NCBI GenBank assembly: GCA_937880925.1
Contig: CALGGB010000093.1
Location: forward strand, 1 to 46,238
Source: an uncultured Rhodospirillaceae bacterium
GTDB taxonomy: Bacteria; Pseudomonadota; Alphaproteobacteria; SP197
Direction of reading: 5' to 3'
DNA: 46,238 nucleotides
The position numbers and the translations under genes were made by a program. Below are positions 8,748 to 16,612 of the stretch, piece by piece. The first letter of the stretch is position 1. Every line of letters begins with the position of its first letter. Below the pieces are notes generated by a model, which worked only from the letters and a program-made list of their open reading frames with translations, was not told the DNA's origin and searched no databases.

Positions 8748-9386
8748 ATGCGCACCGTTTTGGTCGCCAACATCAAGGGTGGCTGCGGCAAGACGACGCT
8801 GGCCACCAATCTCGCCGTCGCCTTTGCCGTTGCCGGCAAGGCCGTGGCGCTGGCCGATGCCGACCGCCAGAAGAGCAGCCTGCAGTGGTGCCAGATGCGC
8901 CCCGAGGGCGTTCCCGTCGTGCAGGGCCTCAACTGGACCAAGCGCCAGGGCGAGGTGCCCAAGGGCATCGACCGCCTCGTGATCGACGCTCCCGCCGCCA
9001 TGACCCCGGCGCAGTCGGAGGCCCTGGTCGATCTCGCCGACGTCGTGCTGGTACCCGTGCTGCCCTCCGTCTTTGACGAAAGCGCCACGCGTCGCTTCCT
9101 GGCCCGCATCGAGGAGATCAAGGCGATCCGCAAGCAGCGCAAGGGCCTGGCGCTGGTCGCCAACCGGGTACGCGCCCATACCCGTGCCGCCGACCGCCTG
9201 GAGGCCTTCCTTGCCGAAGTCGGCCACGAGGCCGCCGGGCGCATCGCCGACCGCGCGATCTACGGCGAACTCGCCGTCCAGGGCCTGAGCCTCTTCGACG
9301 TCAACACCCGTCCCGCGATCGAAACCGCCGTCCACTGGCTGCCCCTGCTGGGTTTCATCGAGGACAGCCTGCGCGGAAAACGCTGA
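8748..9386 (+). CDS. Orphan ParA/MinD-type ATPase
   Basis: A 212-residue deviant-Walker-A ATPase. The signature KGGCGKTT sits at the extreme N terminus, with signature lysine K10 and phosphate-binding K15. The Walker B-like strand is RLVIDAPA, and a PSVFD segment follows. Such proteins dimerise on ATP and bind nucleoid DNA to segregate or position plasmids, chromosomes, chemoreceptor clusters or granules. The ATG at 8748 is chosen because the family begins MRTVLVANIKGG; an in-frame upstream start would add 11 residues with no conserved role. No parB, parS-like repeat or replication gene is nearby, so it is an orphan. It lies 100 bp after the hydrolase cluster and is convergent with the crotonase gene, only 4 bp apart. 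Confidence 0.87.
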   Translation: MRTVLVANIKGGCGKTTLATNLAVAFAVAGKAVALADADRQKSSLQWCQMRPEGVPVVQGLNWTKRQGEVPKGIDRLVIDAPAAMTPAQSEALVDLADVVLVPVLPSVFDESATRRFLARIEEIKAIRKQRKGLALVANRVRAHTRAADRLEAFLAEVGHEAAGRIADRAIYGELAVQGLSLFDVNTRPAIETAVHWLPLLGFIEDSLRGKR

Positions 9387-9390
9387 AGTC

Positions 9391-10170
9391 CTAGTCTTCC
9401 CGCCGGGGTCGCCGGTGGCCACGGCGCGCCAGCGCTTCCTGCAGCTTGCTGCGCGGCTCGTCGCTGCCGTGGGCTTCGCGGAACGCCGTGATTCCCTCCG
9501 CGATCGCCGCATCCTCGCGCCCGCCTTCCCAGCGCCGCATCAGCGCCTTCTGCGCCCGGATCGCACGCGGTCCTGCAGCACAGATCGCTTCGGTCCATTC
9601 GGCCACCACGCCATCAAGCGCATCCGGCTCGGCCAGCCGTTCGATGAGCCCGGCCTGCAGCGCCTCGCGTGCATCGATCACGCGCCCGGTCAGCAGCAGT
9701 TCCGCGGCCCTGCCCCAGCCCATCAGGCGCGGCAGCAGGGCAGCCTCGATCACGGAGGGAATACCGATCTGCACCTCGGGCATGGCGAAGGTGGAGCGCA
9801 CCGACGCCGCCCGCAGATCACAGGATGCCGCCAGTTCCAGCGCACCGCCCAGACAGGCGCCGTCGATCCGCGCGATGACCGGCACCGGGCAATCTCGCAC
9901 CGCGCGACAGGCGCCATGCAGGCGCGTGATGAAGGTCTCAGCGGTTGCGGCGGTCACCGCCCCCAGTTCGGAGACATCAGCGCCCGCCGAGAATGCCGTT
10001 CCCGCGCCGGTCAGCACGACGCAGCGCAGGTCGTCCTCGCGTGAAAGACCGGCCATCGTCTGTGTCAGCCCGTCGATCAGGGCGCCCGAGAGCGCGTTGC
10101 GTTTCTCCGCGCGGGTCAGCACGACCCGTGCGACGTCGCCGGCGCGCACGACTTCTATCAGCGATGTCAT
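9391..10170 (-). CDS. Enoyl-CoA hydratase/isomerase family protein
   Basis: A 259-residue crotonase-fold protein. The oxyanion-hole segments are AFSAGADV near residue 60 and GACLGGALELA at 104-114. Two acidic residues match the catalytic glutamates of enoyl-CoA hydratase: E112 in LELA and E132 in MPEVQIG. The protein therefore probably hydrates or isomerises an acyl-CoA, although the usual glycine after the second glutamate (GxxPG) is replaced by GIPSV. It is divergent from the PhaB-like reductase across 70 bp, so the two may share a control region. A role in fatty acid or ketone-body/PHA-type metabolism fits the neighbour but is inferred. Confidence 0.88.
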   Translation of the reverse strand: MTSLIEVVRAGDVARVVLTRAEKRNALSGALIDGLTQTMAGLSREDDLRCVVLTGAGTAFSAGADVSELGAVTAATAETFITRLHGACRAVRDCPVPVIARIDGACLGGALELAASCDLRAASVRSTFAMPEVQIGIPSVIEAALLPRLMGWGRAAELLLTGRVIDAREALQAGLIERLAEPDALDGVVAEWTEAICAAGPRAIRAQKALMRRWEGGREDAAIAEGITAFREAHGSDEPRSKLQEALARRGHRRPRRED

Positions 10171-10240
10171 GGCTTTCCCTCGCCCCGTTCCTGCCTAGAA
10201 TGCCGACAACCTAACAATTGAACCAGCAGGAGTGGCATTC

Positions 10241-10966
10241 ATGGGACGTGTAGCATTGGTATCGGGAGCCTCGCGGGGCATCGGGCGGGGCATCGCCAAG
10301 GCGCTGGCAGAGGCCGGCTACACGGTCGCCGCGAACTACCGCAGCGATGACGGGGCGGCCGCCTCGCTTGCCGCAGAAAGCGGCGTGAAGACCTACAAGT
10401 GGGATGTCTCGGACTACGACGCCTGCGTCGCGGGCGTCGAGAAGGTCGTTGCCGATCTCGGCCCCGTGGAGGTGCTGGTCAACAACGCCGGCATCTCGCC
10501 CGACAAGTTCCTGCACAAGATGGACGCCGCCCTCTGGCACAAGGTCATCGCGACCAACCTCGACAGCTTCTTCAACATGACCCACCAGGTGATCAACCCG
10601 ATGCGCCAGACAGGCTTCGGCCGCATCATTAACATCGCCTCGCTTTCCGCCTTTGCGCCGAGCTACGGCGAGACCAGCTACGGCGCGGCCAAGGGTGCCA
10701 TGGTCTCCTTCACCAAGGCGCTGGCCAAGGAAAGCGCCGCCAAGGGCATCACGGTCAACGCCGTCGCGCCGGGATACGTCGATACCGACATGGTGCGCGT
10801 CGCGCCCCAGGAGTGGATCGACAATCTGGTCAAGGACCACATCCTCGTTGGGCGCATCGGCAAGGTCGAGGACGTCGCCCGTTGCGTCCTGTTCCTGGCC
10901 GCCGATGAGGCCGACTTCATCACCGGCGCCACGATCGACGTCAACGGCGGCCACCTCATGCGGTGA
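10241..10966 (+). CDS. SDR, acetoacetyl-CoA reductase-like (PhaB-type)
   Basis: A 241-residue short-chain dehydrogenase. It carries the cofactor motif SGASRGIG, the NNAG motif, and the catalytic Ser...YGAAK set. The stretches NNAGISPDKFLHKM, GFGRIINIAS, TVNAVAPGYVDTDMV and the C-terminal NGGH follow the order and spacing of NADPH-dependent acetoacetyl-CoA reductase PhaB, and the length is right for it. Expected reaction: 3-ketoacyl-CoA to (R)-3-hydroxyacyl-CoA. The ATG at 10241 is set by a GGAG site 8 bp upstream; a GTG at 10232 lies inside that ribosome site. Its stop overlaps the next gene's GTG by 4 bp. No phaA or phaC is in the window, so FabG-like roles remain possible. Confidence 0.88.
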   Translation: MGRVALVSGASRGIGRGIAKALAEAGYTVAANYRSDDGAAASLAAESGVKTYKWDVSDYDACVAGVEKVVADLGPVEVLVNNAGISPDKFLHKMDAALWHKVIATNLDSFFNMTHQVINPMRQTGFGRIINIASLSAFAPSYGETSYGAAKGAMVSFTKALAKESAAKGITVNAVAPGYVDTDMVRVAPQEWIDNLVKDHILVGRIGKVEDVARCVLFLAADEADFITGATIDVNGGHLMR

Positions 10967-12633
10967 CGACACCCTCCGCCACCGCCGCACCCGGCACCAT
11001 GACCGCACGGCCGGTCATGGTCCTGGGCGCGACCGGCGTCTTCGGCAGCCGGGCCTGCCGCCTGCTGGTGCGCCATGGCGCGCGCGTCCTTGCCGTGGCG
11101 CGCAATGCGGAGCGTCTGGCCGCTCTCGCGGCTGAAACGGGCGTGGAAACCGCTGCGGCGCAACTGCCCGCCGGCCTCGATGCCCTGCTCGCCAATCACC
11201 GCCCCGCTGCGGTGATCGATACCTGCGGCCCCTTCCAGCAGCGCGACTATGCCATGCCGCGCGCCTGCATCGCCGCCGGCGTGCCCTATATCGACATTTC
11301 GGACGCCCGGGAGGACGTGGCCGCCATCGGCACCCTGGACCGCGCCGCCCGTGAGGCGGGCGTGGCGGTGATCGCCGGGGCGAGTTCGGTGCCCGGCCTT
11401 TCCTCCAGCGTGATCGATCACCTCGCCCGGCGGTTCTCCCGTCTGGAAGCGGTCGAGATCGCCATCGCGCCGGGAAACGACGCACCACGGGGCCGTGCCG
11501 TCATCGCCTCCATTCTCTCCTATATCGGCCGGCCGATAGCGCGCTGGCAGGATGGCGACTGGCGCGAGGTGACGGGCTGGCAGGACAGCCGCCGTATCGC
11601 CATCGGCACCCTGGGGAAACGCCGGGTCGCGGCCTGCGACGTGCCCGATCTGGTGCTTCTGCCCAATCGCTATCCCAGTCTGCGCAGCGTCAGCTTCCAT
11701 GCCGGTCTGGAACTGGCCCTGCATCATTGGGGCCTGTGGCTGCTTTCCTGGCCGGTGCGCTGGGGCTGGCTCGAACGTCCCGAATGCCTGACCGGACTTC
11801 TGCTGTTCCTTGCGCAATGCACACGCCGTCTGGGCAGCGACAGCGGCGGCATGCGCGTCGCGCTTTCCGGGCTGGGCCAGGATGGCCGTCCGCGTCATGT
11901 GGTCTGGACCCTGGAAGCCCTCCGGGGCGATGGACCGATGGTGCCTGTGCTGCCCGCGGTCGCTCTGGCGCTGGCGATCCTGGCCGGCCGTGGGCCCGGT
12001 CCTGGCGCACGGCCCTGCATGGCCGAGGTGCCGCTCGCGGCAATCACCGATCTCTTCGAGGACCTGGCGATCGAAGCCATGCTGGAGGACACAGCCCCGC
12101 CCTCGCTCTTCCGCCGTATCCTCGGCGAAGCACTCGATACCGTTCCTCCCGCGATCCGCGCCCTGCATGAGCTCAGCCACACGACCACAGCCGCGGGCAT
12201 CGGCACCGTGGAGCATGGCGATAACCTGATCGCCAAGATCGCCGCACGCCTGCGCCTGCTGCCCGCGGCGGGCGAAACGCTGCCCATCGCCGTCACCTTC
12301 GCCATCTCGTCTGAAGAGGAAACCTGGCGCCGCAACTTCGATGGCCATCACGAAACCTCGCGCCTGGCTTATGGCGCGCCTGGCTGTGTCATCGAGCGGT
12401 TCGGGGCCCTGACCGTCGAGATGGCCGTGACCGCCGGTGCGCAGGGCATCGACTATGTCGCGGGCCGCAACCGCCTGTTCGGGCTGCCTCTGCCGGGCTG
12501 GCTCGGCCTGAAGGCGAGCGGCCGCGAGCGGCTTGATCCGGCGGGAAGGTTCGGCTTCGACGTCACCATCGACCTGCCCGCCGGGCTGCGCCTCATCCGC
12601 TACCGCGGCTGGCTCGCTCTGCCCGGCGCCTGA
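10963..12633 (+). CDS. Saccharopine dehydrogenase-like NAD(P)-binding / DUF4166 protein
   Basis: About 556 residues in two parts. The N-terminal domain is a Rossmann fold of the saccharopine-dehydrogenase/trans-acting enoyl reductase type (VMVLGATGVFGSRACRLL, then DTCGPFQ, CIAAGVPYIDISD and GASSVPGLSS). The C-terminal 140 residues resemble DUF4166: WRRNFDGH, ERFGAL, LPLPGWLGL, GRFGFDVTIDLP and RYRGWL. A hydrophobic, tryptophan-rich middle segment lies between them. The GTG at 10963 overlaps the preceding stop in a GTGA arrangement, implying translational coupling to the PhaB-like reductase. A later ATG at 10999 would also give a full Rossmann domain. The reaction is unknown; a reductase acting on a lipid-like substrate is a guess. 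Confidence 0.82.
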   Translation: MTTPSATAAPGTMTARPVMVLGATGVFGSRACRLLVRHGARVLAVARNAERLAALAAETGVETAAAQLPAGLDALLANHRPAAVIDTCGPFQQRDYAMPRACIAAGVPYIDISDAREDVAAIGTLDRAAREAGVAVIAGASSVPGLSSSVIDHLARRFSRLEAVEIAIAPGNDAPRGRAVIASILSYIGRPIARWQDGDWREVTGWQDSRRIAIGTLGKRRVAACDVPDLVLLPNRYPSLRSVSFHAGLELALHHWGLWLLSWPVRWGWLERPECLTGLLLFLAQCTRRLGSDSGGMRVALSGLGQDGRPRHVVWTLEALRGDGPMVPVLPAVALALAILAGRGPGPGARPCMAEVPLAAITDLFEDLAIEAMLEDTAPPSLFRRILGEALDTVPPAIRALHELSHTTTAAGIGTVEHGDNLIAKIAARLRLLPAAGETLPIAVTFAISSEEETWRRNFDGHHETSRLAYGAPGCVIERFGALTVEMAVTAGAQGIDYVAGRNRLFGLPLPGWLGLKASGRERLDPAGRFGFDVTIDLPAGLRLIRYRGWLALPGA

Positions 12634-12652
12634 CCGGCCTGACGCAGCAGGC

Positions 12653-13471
12653 CTACATCCCGAGCTCGGCAGCCAGCGGCACACGGTCAGGCAGAACCGG
12701 CCAGCCTTGCGCAGCGACCAGGGCCTCAAGCCGCTCCTCACGCACATCCAGGTGGGGATGGCTTGCCAGCATGACCGGCGGCTCGCCCTCGGCTTCGGCC
12801 ATGGGACGCAGGGCGTCCAGCGCATCGCGATAGCCGCCGACGTGGCCGTAGAGTGAAAGCAGCGCGGGCAGTCCCGCGGCGTCGGCGGCCTCTTCGCGCT
12901 GCCTGCTGAAGTGCAGGGCGCCCACCATGCCGCCGCTGCCGACCACCAGATCTCCGATGCCGCTGTCCCCCGCAACCACCGCGCCGAGCAGACCGAGCAG
13001 CATTCCCGTACTGGCCCCGCGCATGTGGTCGCGGTGACGCACATGAGCGATCTCGTGGGCAAGGACCCAGGCCAGGGCATTCTCATTCGGCAGGGCGCCG
13101 ATCATGGCTGTTGTCACGAAGACATGGCCGCCGAGCGTCGCAAAGGCATTCACCGTATCGAGATCGAGCAGGTGAAATTCAATCTCCATACCGTCGGGCA
13201 GGTCCATTGCCGCGGCGACGCGCTGCCCCAGCGCCGCGAGTGCCACCTTCTGACGTCCCTCAGGGACCCGGTGCGGGTCGTCACTGCCCGCCAGAGCCCG
13301 CTCCCAGGAGAACGGCACCGAAGGGCCCAGAAGCTGGGCAAGCACCAGGAACAGCACGACGGTCAGACCAAGCAGCGCCCCCACGCCGCCGCCCAGGACC
13401 GCCAGGTCGCGCAGCGGCCTGCGCCTGCCCGAATTGATGCCTTCGGGTATCCTGGGGTTCTCGAAGATCAC
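12653..13471 (-). CDS. Membrane-anchored M48 family metalloprotease
   Basis: A 272-residue M48-type zinc protease. One membrane helix spans about residues 24-46, preceded by a short basic segment (RRRP), so the catalytic domain should face the periplasm. The zinc motif is H139-E140-x-x-H143 in VLAHEIAH. The third ligand is likely E193 in the REEAAD stretch. NAFATLGGHVFVT is the usual M48 substrate-edge strand. It starts with GTG at 13471, overlapping the stop of the YbjQ-type gene in a GTGA arrangement, so it is the last gene of a three-gene operon. It is shorter than BepA, with no TPR repeats. A membrane or envelope quality-control role is inferred. It is convergent with the upstream gene, 19 bp apart. 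Confidence 0.88.
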   Translation of the reverse strand: MIFENPRIPEGINSGRRRPLRDLAVLGGGVGALLGLTVVLFLVLAQLLGPSVPFSWERALAGSDDPHRVPEGRQKVALAALGQRVAAAMDLPDGMEIEFHLLDLDTVNAFATLGGHVFVTTAMIGALPNENALAWVLAHEIAHVRHRDHMRGASTGMLLGLLGAVVAGDSGIGDLVVGSGGMVGALHFSRQREEAADAAGLPALLSLYGHVGGYRDALDALRPMAEAEGEPPVMLASHPHLDVREERLEALVAAQGWPVLPDRVPLAAELGM

Positions 13472-13917
13472 ACCTGGTCGGCAGCCCGGATCGCCGTGCC
13501 ATAAGCCAGGACCTCGACCGATCCCGTGCTGCGGCGACGATCGTCGTAGAACACGCGGGAGGTCTCCAGCTTGACGTTGACGATGTGGGTCGCCCCCCGG
13601 GTCAACGCATCGCTCTTCATGCGCAGGATCGCCTCGCGCCGGGCGCGCTCGACCAGCGATTCATAAGCGTCGAGCTGACCGCCCACGAGCTGGCGCAGGC
13701 CGGTGATGAAGCGCTTGAAATAGTCGATCGAGACGACCGTGTTGCCCATGACCAGCCAACCCTCATGGGTTTCGGGCATGTCGCGGGAGGCAAACAGCAT
13801 CAGCCCGCGCATCTCCTCCTCGCGGCGGCGGATGGAGGCATAGTGGCGCCGTTCGTTGAACGCGCCGATGGCGTAGCCGCCCACCAGCAGGGCCACGAAG
13901 ATGATGAGTTGCGTCAT
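13468..13917 (-). CDS. YbjQ/UPF0145 family protein with N-terminal membrane anchor
   Basis: A 149-residue protein. Residues 4-20 form a hydrophobic helix (IIFVALLVGGYAIGAF), followed by a basic linker and then a YbjQ-like domain: YFKRFITGLRQLVGGQLDAYE, ARREAILRMK, GATHIVNVKLETS and EVLAYGTAI. This matches the UPF0145 pattern of GLRDxxGGR...Y and GANAVxxVRxxxS. The ATG at 13917 sits 1 bp after the stop of the upstream YbjQ-type gene and gives a good anchor; an earlier in-frame start would only overlap that gene. The domain is known to form pentamers in other bacteria, and its function is unsettled. Membrane anchoring places it beside the M48 protease encoded next. Confidence 0.82.
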   Translation of the reverse strand: MTQLIIFVALLVGGYAIGAFNERRHYASIRRREEEMRGLMLFASRDMPETHEGWLVMGNTVVSIDYFKRFITGLRQLVGGQLDAYESLVERARREAILRMKSDALTRGATHIVNVKLETSRVFYDDRRRSTGSVEVLAYGTAIRAADQV

Positions 13918-13918
13918 C

Positions 13919-14242
13919 TCAGGCCTCGTCTTCGAGCACCACCGCGGTGCCATAGGCCATCAGCTCGGCTGCACCCTGGCTGATCGTGGATGTCGAGAAG
14001 CGCACGTTGAGCACGGCATTGGCGCCCAGTGCCTGTGCCTCCTGGATCATCCGCTCCATCGCGGTATTGCGCGATTCGGTCAGCAGTTCGGTGTAGCCCT
14101 TCAGTTCGCCGCCCACGAGGTTCTTGAAGCCCGCCATGATGTCGCGTCCGACATGTTTGGCTCTCACCGTGTTGCCGTTGACCAGCCCCAGGTGCCGCGT
14201 CACGCGCTTGCCCGGAACCTGCTCGATGTTCGTCACGATCAT
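13919..14242 (-). CDS. YbjQ/UPF0145 family protein
   Basis: A 107-residue protein of standard YbjQ length. It starts MIVTNIEQVPGK and contains GLVNGNTVRAKHVGRDI, GFKNLVGGELKGYTELL, AMERMIQEAQALGANAVLNVRFSTS and ELMAYGTAVVL. The ATG at 14242 fits the family start; an in-frame extension would add 15 poorly conserved residues. It is the first gene of an operon with a membrane-anchored YbjQ paralogue (1 bp apart) and an M48 protease. The family is often annotated as heavy-metal-binding, but no Cys/His metal site is visible here. Its function is not established. Confidence 0.87.
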   Translation of the reverse strand: MIVTNIEQVPGKRVTRHLGLVNGNTVRAKHVGRDIMAGFKNLVGGELKGYTELLTESRNTAMERMIQEAQALGANAVLNVRFSTSTISQGAAELMAYGTAVVLEDEA

Positions 14243-14335
14243 CCCGCACCCCTTCTGATTGACACGGGCAGCAGCATAGTCAAACACCGGTTGCTTTCGT
14301 AGCCCGAAAACGGCCGGTAGTCAGCGGGAGCAGGC

Positions 14336-16183
14336 TCAGGCGTCCGCGGTATCCGATTGCGCCGCCAGGGCCTCGCGGCCCGCGTCGAACTGCAGTTCGG
14401 CAAGGCGCGCGTAGAGGCCGCCCTCGGCAACCAGTTCCTGATGTGTGCCGCTGGCGACGATGCGTCCGCCGTCGACCACGACGATGCGGTCGGCCTTCAG
14501 CACGGTCGCCAGGCGATGGGCAATGACCAGGGTCGTGCGCCCGGTCATCAGCACGTCCAGCGCCTTCTGCACCATCTGCTCGCTCTCGGCGTCGAGCGCG
14601 CTGGTCGCCTCATCCAGCAGCAGGATCGGAGAATCACGCAGGATCGCGCGTGCAATGGCGATGCGCTGGCGCTGGCCTGTGGAAAGTCGGATGCCGCGCT
14701 CGCCCACGAAGGTGGCAAAACCATCGGGCAGCTTCTCGATGAACTCCAGTGCGAAGGCCGCCTCGGCCGCCGCACGCACCTCGCCGTCGCTGGCTTCCGG
14801 GCGGCCGTAGCGGATGTTGTCGGCGACACTGGTGCCGAACATCACCGGCTCCTGGGGTACCAGCGCCAGACGGCCGCGCAGGGCATCGACGCGGGCACGC
14901 CGCACATCGACGCCGTCGACGCTGACCGTACCCTGCTCGGGGTCGTAAAGCCGCAGCAGCAGGCGGAAGACCGTACTCTTGCCCGCGCCCGAGGGACCGA
15001 CCAGCGCCACCGTCTCGCCCGGGGCGACCTGCAGTTCGAAATCGTCGAGGATCGCCGTCTCGGGGTGCGCGGGGTAGGCGAAACGCACCTTGGCCATCGC
15101 CACCGCGCCGGGCGCCGGCCCCGGCAGTTCCACCGGATCGGCGGGTGCAGCGATGGCGGGCTGGGCGTTGAGCAGTTCGACCAGGCGCTCGGCGGCACCC
15201 GCCGCCCGCTGCAGGTCGCCATAAACCTCGCTGATCGCGCCCACCGAACCGGCAACGACCACGGCATAAAAGACGAAGGCGGCAAGGTCGCCGCCGCTGA
15301 TGCGCCCGGAAAGCACATCGTGACCGCCCATCCAGAGCACGCCGGAGATGCCGCCGAAGACCAGCAGGATGACCGTGCCCGTCAGCATGGCGCGCGCCCG
15401 GATACGCTGTACGGCGACCTCGAAGGCATCCTCAACCGCACCCGCGAAGCGTTTGCTTTCGGCCTGCTCCTGGGCGAAGGCCTGGACGGTCGCCATGCCG
15501 TTCAGCGTCTCGTCGATGCGGTGGCCGACATCGGCAATGCGGTCCTGCGACAGGCGCGACATGCGCCGCACCCGGCGCCCGAAGACGATGATGGGCACCA
15601 TCACCACCGGCACCAGCAGGAAGACGATGCCGGTGAGCTTCGGGCTGGTCACCGCCAGCATCACCGTACCGCCGATCAGCAGCAGCACGTTGCGCAACGC
15701 CATGGACAGGCTGGAGCCGACCACGGTCTGCAGAACGGAGGTATCGGTGGTCAGGCGCGAAAGCACCTCTCCGGTGCGCACCGTCTCGAAAAAGGCCGGC
15801 GGCTGAACCAGGACGCGGGAGAAGACATCGCGTCGCAGGTCCGCCACGACTCGCTCGCCGATCCAGGAGACCAGAAAGAATCGGCCGTAGCTGGCGCAGG
15901 CGAGCAGGACCACGATGCCCAGAAGCGCGATCAGCGCATGGTCGAGCAGGGTGGTGTCACCCTGGGAGAGTCCCTCATCGACCAGGGCACGCAGGCCGGC
16001 GCCCAGGCCCAGCACGGTGCCGGCGGCCACCACCAGGGCGACCAGCGCCCCGGCGACCTGCAGTTTGTAGGGGCTGAGATAACGGGCGAGCTGGCGCAGA
16101 TCGGCAAAGTTGCGGCTTTTGGGCCGTTCGTTCGCGTCTTTGGAACCGTTGCCGGTATCGGGATTTCGTCGCGGGGTCAGCAC
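14336..16183 (-). CDS. ABC exporter, fused permease/ATPase (ABCB/MsbA type)
   Basis: About 615 residues: an exporter transmembrane domain (six helices) followed by a nucleotide-binding domain. Walker A is GPSGAGKST (about 396-404), the Q loop is VPQEPVMF, the signature is LSTGQRQR (about 500-507), Walker B is LLLDE (about 521-525) and the H loop is VIAHR. The signature reads LSTGQ instead of the usual LSGGQ. It should work as a homodimer exporting lipid or drug-like substrates across the inner membrane. The start is uncertain: a GTG at 16183 preceded by GGGG is favoured over a TTG at 16219. It is divergent from rpmE. Confidence 0.85.
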   Translation of the reverse strand: MLTPRRNPDTGNGSKDANERPKSRNFADLRQLARYLSPYKLQVAGALVALVVAAGTVLGLGAGLRALVDEGLSQGDTTLLDHALIALLGIVVLLACASYGRFFLVSWIGERVVADLRRDVFSRVLVQPPAFFETVRTGEVLSRLTTDTSVLQTVVGSSLSMALRNVLLLIGGTVMLAVTSPKLTGIVFLLVPVVMVPIIVFGRRVRRMSRLSQDRIADVGHRIDETLNGMATVQAFAQEQAESKRFAGAVEDAFEVAVQRIRARAMLTGTVILLVFGGISGVLWMGGHDVLSGRISGGDLAAFVFYAVVVAGSVGAISEVYGDLQRAAGAAERLVELLNAQPAIAAPADPVELPGPAPGAVAMAKVRFAYPAHPETAILDDFELQVAPGETVALVGPSGAGKSTVFRLLLRLYDPEQGTVSVDGVDVRRARVDALRGRLALVPQEPVMFGTSVADNIRYGRPEASDGEVRAAAEAAFALEFIEKLPDGFATFVGERGIRLSTGQRQRIAIARAILRDSPILLLDEATSALDAESEQMVQKALDVLMTGRTTLVIAHRLATVLKADRIVVVDGGRIVASGTHQELVAEGGLYARLAELQFDAGREALAAQSDTADA

Positions 16184-16264
16184 GTTGGCCCCTATATCAG
16201 GGGGTCCCGCCCGCGCCAAGCGCGGCGGCCGTTCAAGGCTGCAAAGATCGCCCTTCCTGCGGGC

Positions 16265-16293
16265 TTGCTCTCGGCCCGGCGCGGGCCTATAAG
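16265..16293 (+). promoter_or_regulatory. Sigma-70-type promoter of rpmE
   Basis: TTGCTC (16265-16270) and TATAAG (16288-16293) are separated by 17 bp, a near-consensus housekeeping promoter. Transcription would begin about 20 bp before the ATG at 16321, and a GGAGG ribosome site lies in between. Confidence 0.6.
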
Positions 16294-16320
16294 GCGCGCC
16301 TTGTTTGCGGAGGCCGCGCT

Positions 16321-16545
16321 ATGAAAAGCGACATCCATCCTGACTACCACGAAATCAATATCGTCATGACCGACGGTACCAAGTTCACCACGCGCTCGAC
16401 CTGGGGCAAGGCTGGGGACACGATGACGCTCGACATCGATCCCAAGTCCCACCCGGCCTGGACTGGCGGCTCGGCACGCATGCTCGACGCCGAAGGCCAG
16501 GTGGCACGCTTCAACAAGCGTTTCGCCAATCTGGGTATCGGCTGA
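16321..16545 (+). CDS. rpmE: 50S ribosomal protein L31
   Basis: A 74-residue L31 of the large ribosomal subunit: [12 protein letters not shown], then [18 protein letters not shown] and [10 protein letters not shown] are diagnostic. It lacks the CxxC zinc-ribbon cysteines of the zinc-dependent form, as is usual in alphaproteobacteria. It has its own promoter (16265-16293), a GGAGG ribosome site, and a strong terminator 26 bp after the stop, so it is monocistronic. Confidence 0.96.
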   Translation: MKSDIHPDYHEINIVMTDGTKFTTRSTWGKAGDTMTLDIDPKSHPAWTGGSARMLDAEGQVARFNKRFANLGIG

Positions 16546-16571
16546 ACCTGATTTCGGTCCTGTTGCGTCAG

Positions 16572-16599
16572 CGGCGGCCTTGGGCCGCCGTTTTCGTTT
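16572..16599 (+). terminator. Rho-independent terminator after rpmE
   Basis: A perfect 8-bp GC stem (16572-16579 with 16583-16590) with a TTG loop is followed by TTTTCGTTT. It separates rpmE from the convergent acetylpolyamine amidohydrolase gene. Confidence 0.85.
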
Positions 16600-16612
16600 C
16601 TGGATCAGGTAG

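Noticed and set aside
6434-9244. 936-residue minus-strand open frame across copy 3 and the ParA gene
   Set aside because: It is antisense to two confident genes; GC-rich third positions keep the frame open.
8748-9386. ParA gene as a sign of an integrated plasmid
   Set aside because: There is no parB, rep, relaxase or change in gene style around it.
14357-16324. 655-residue plus-strand open frame opposite the ABC exporter
   Set aside because: Antisense shadow; the ABC gene on the minus strand carries all expected motifs.
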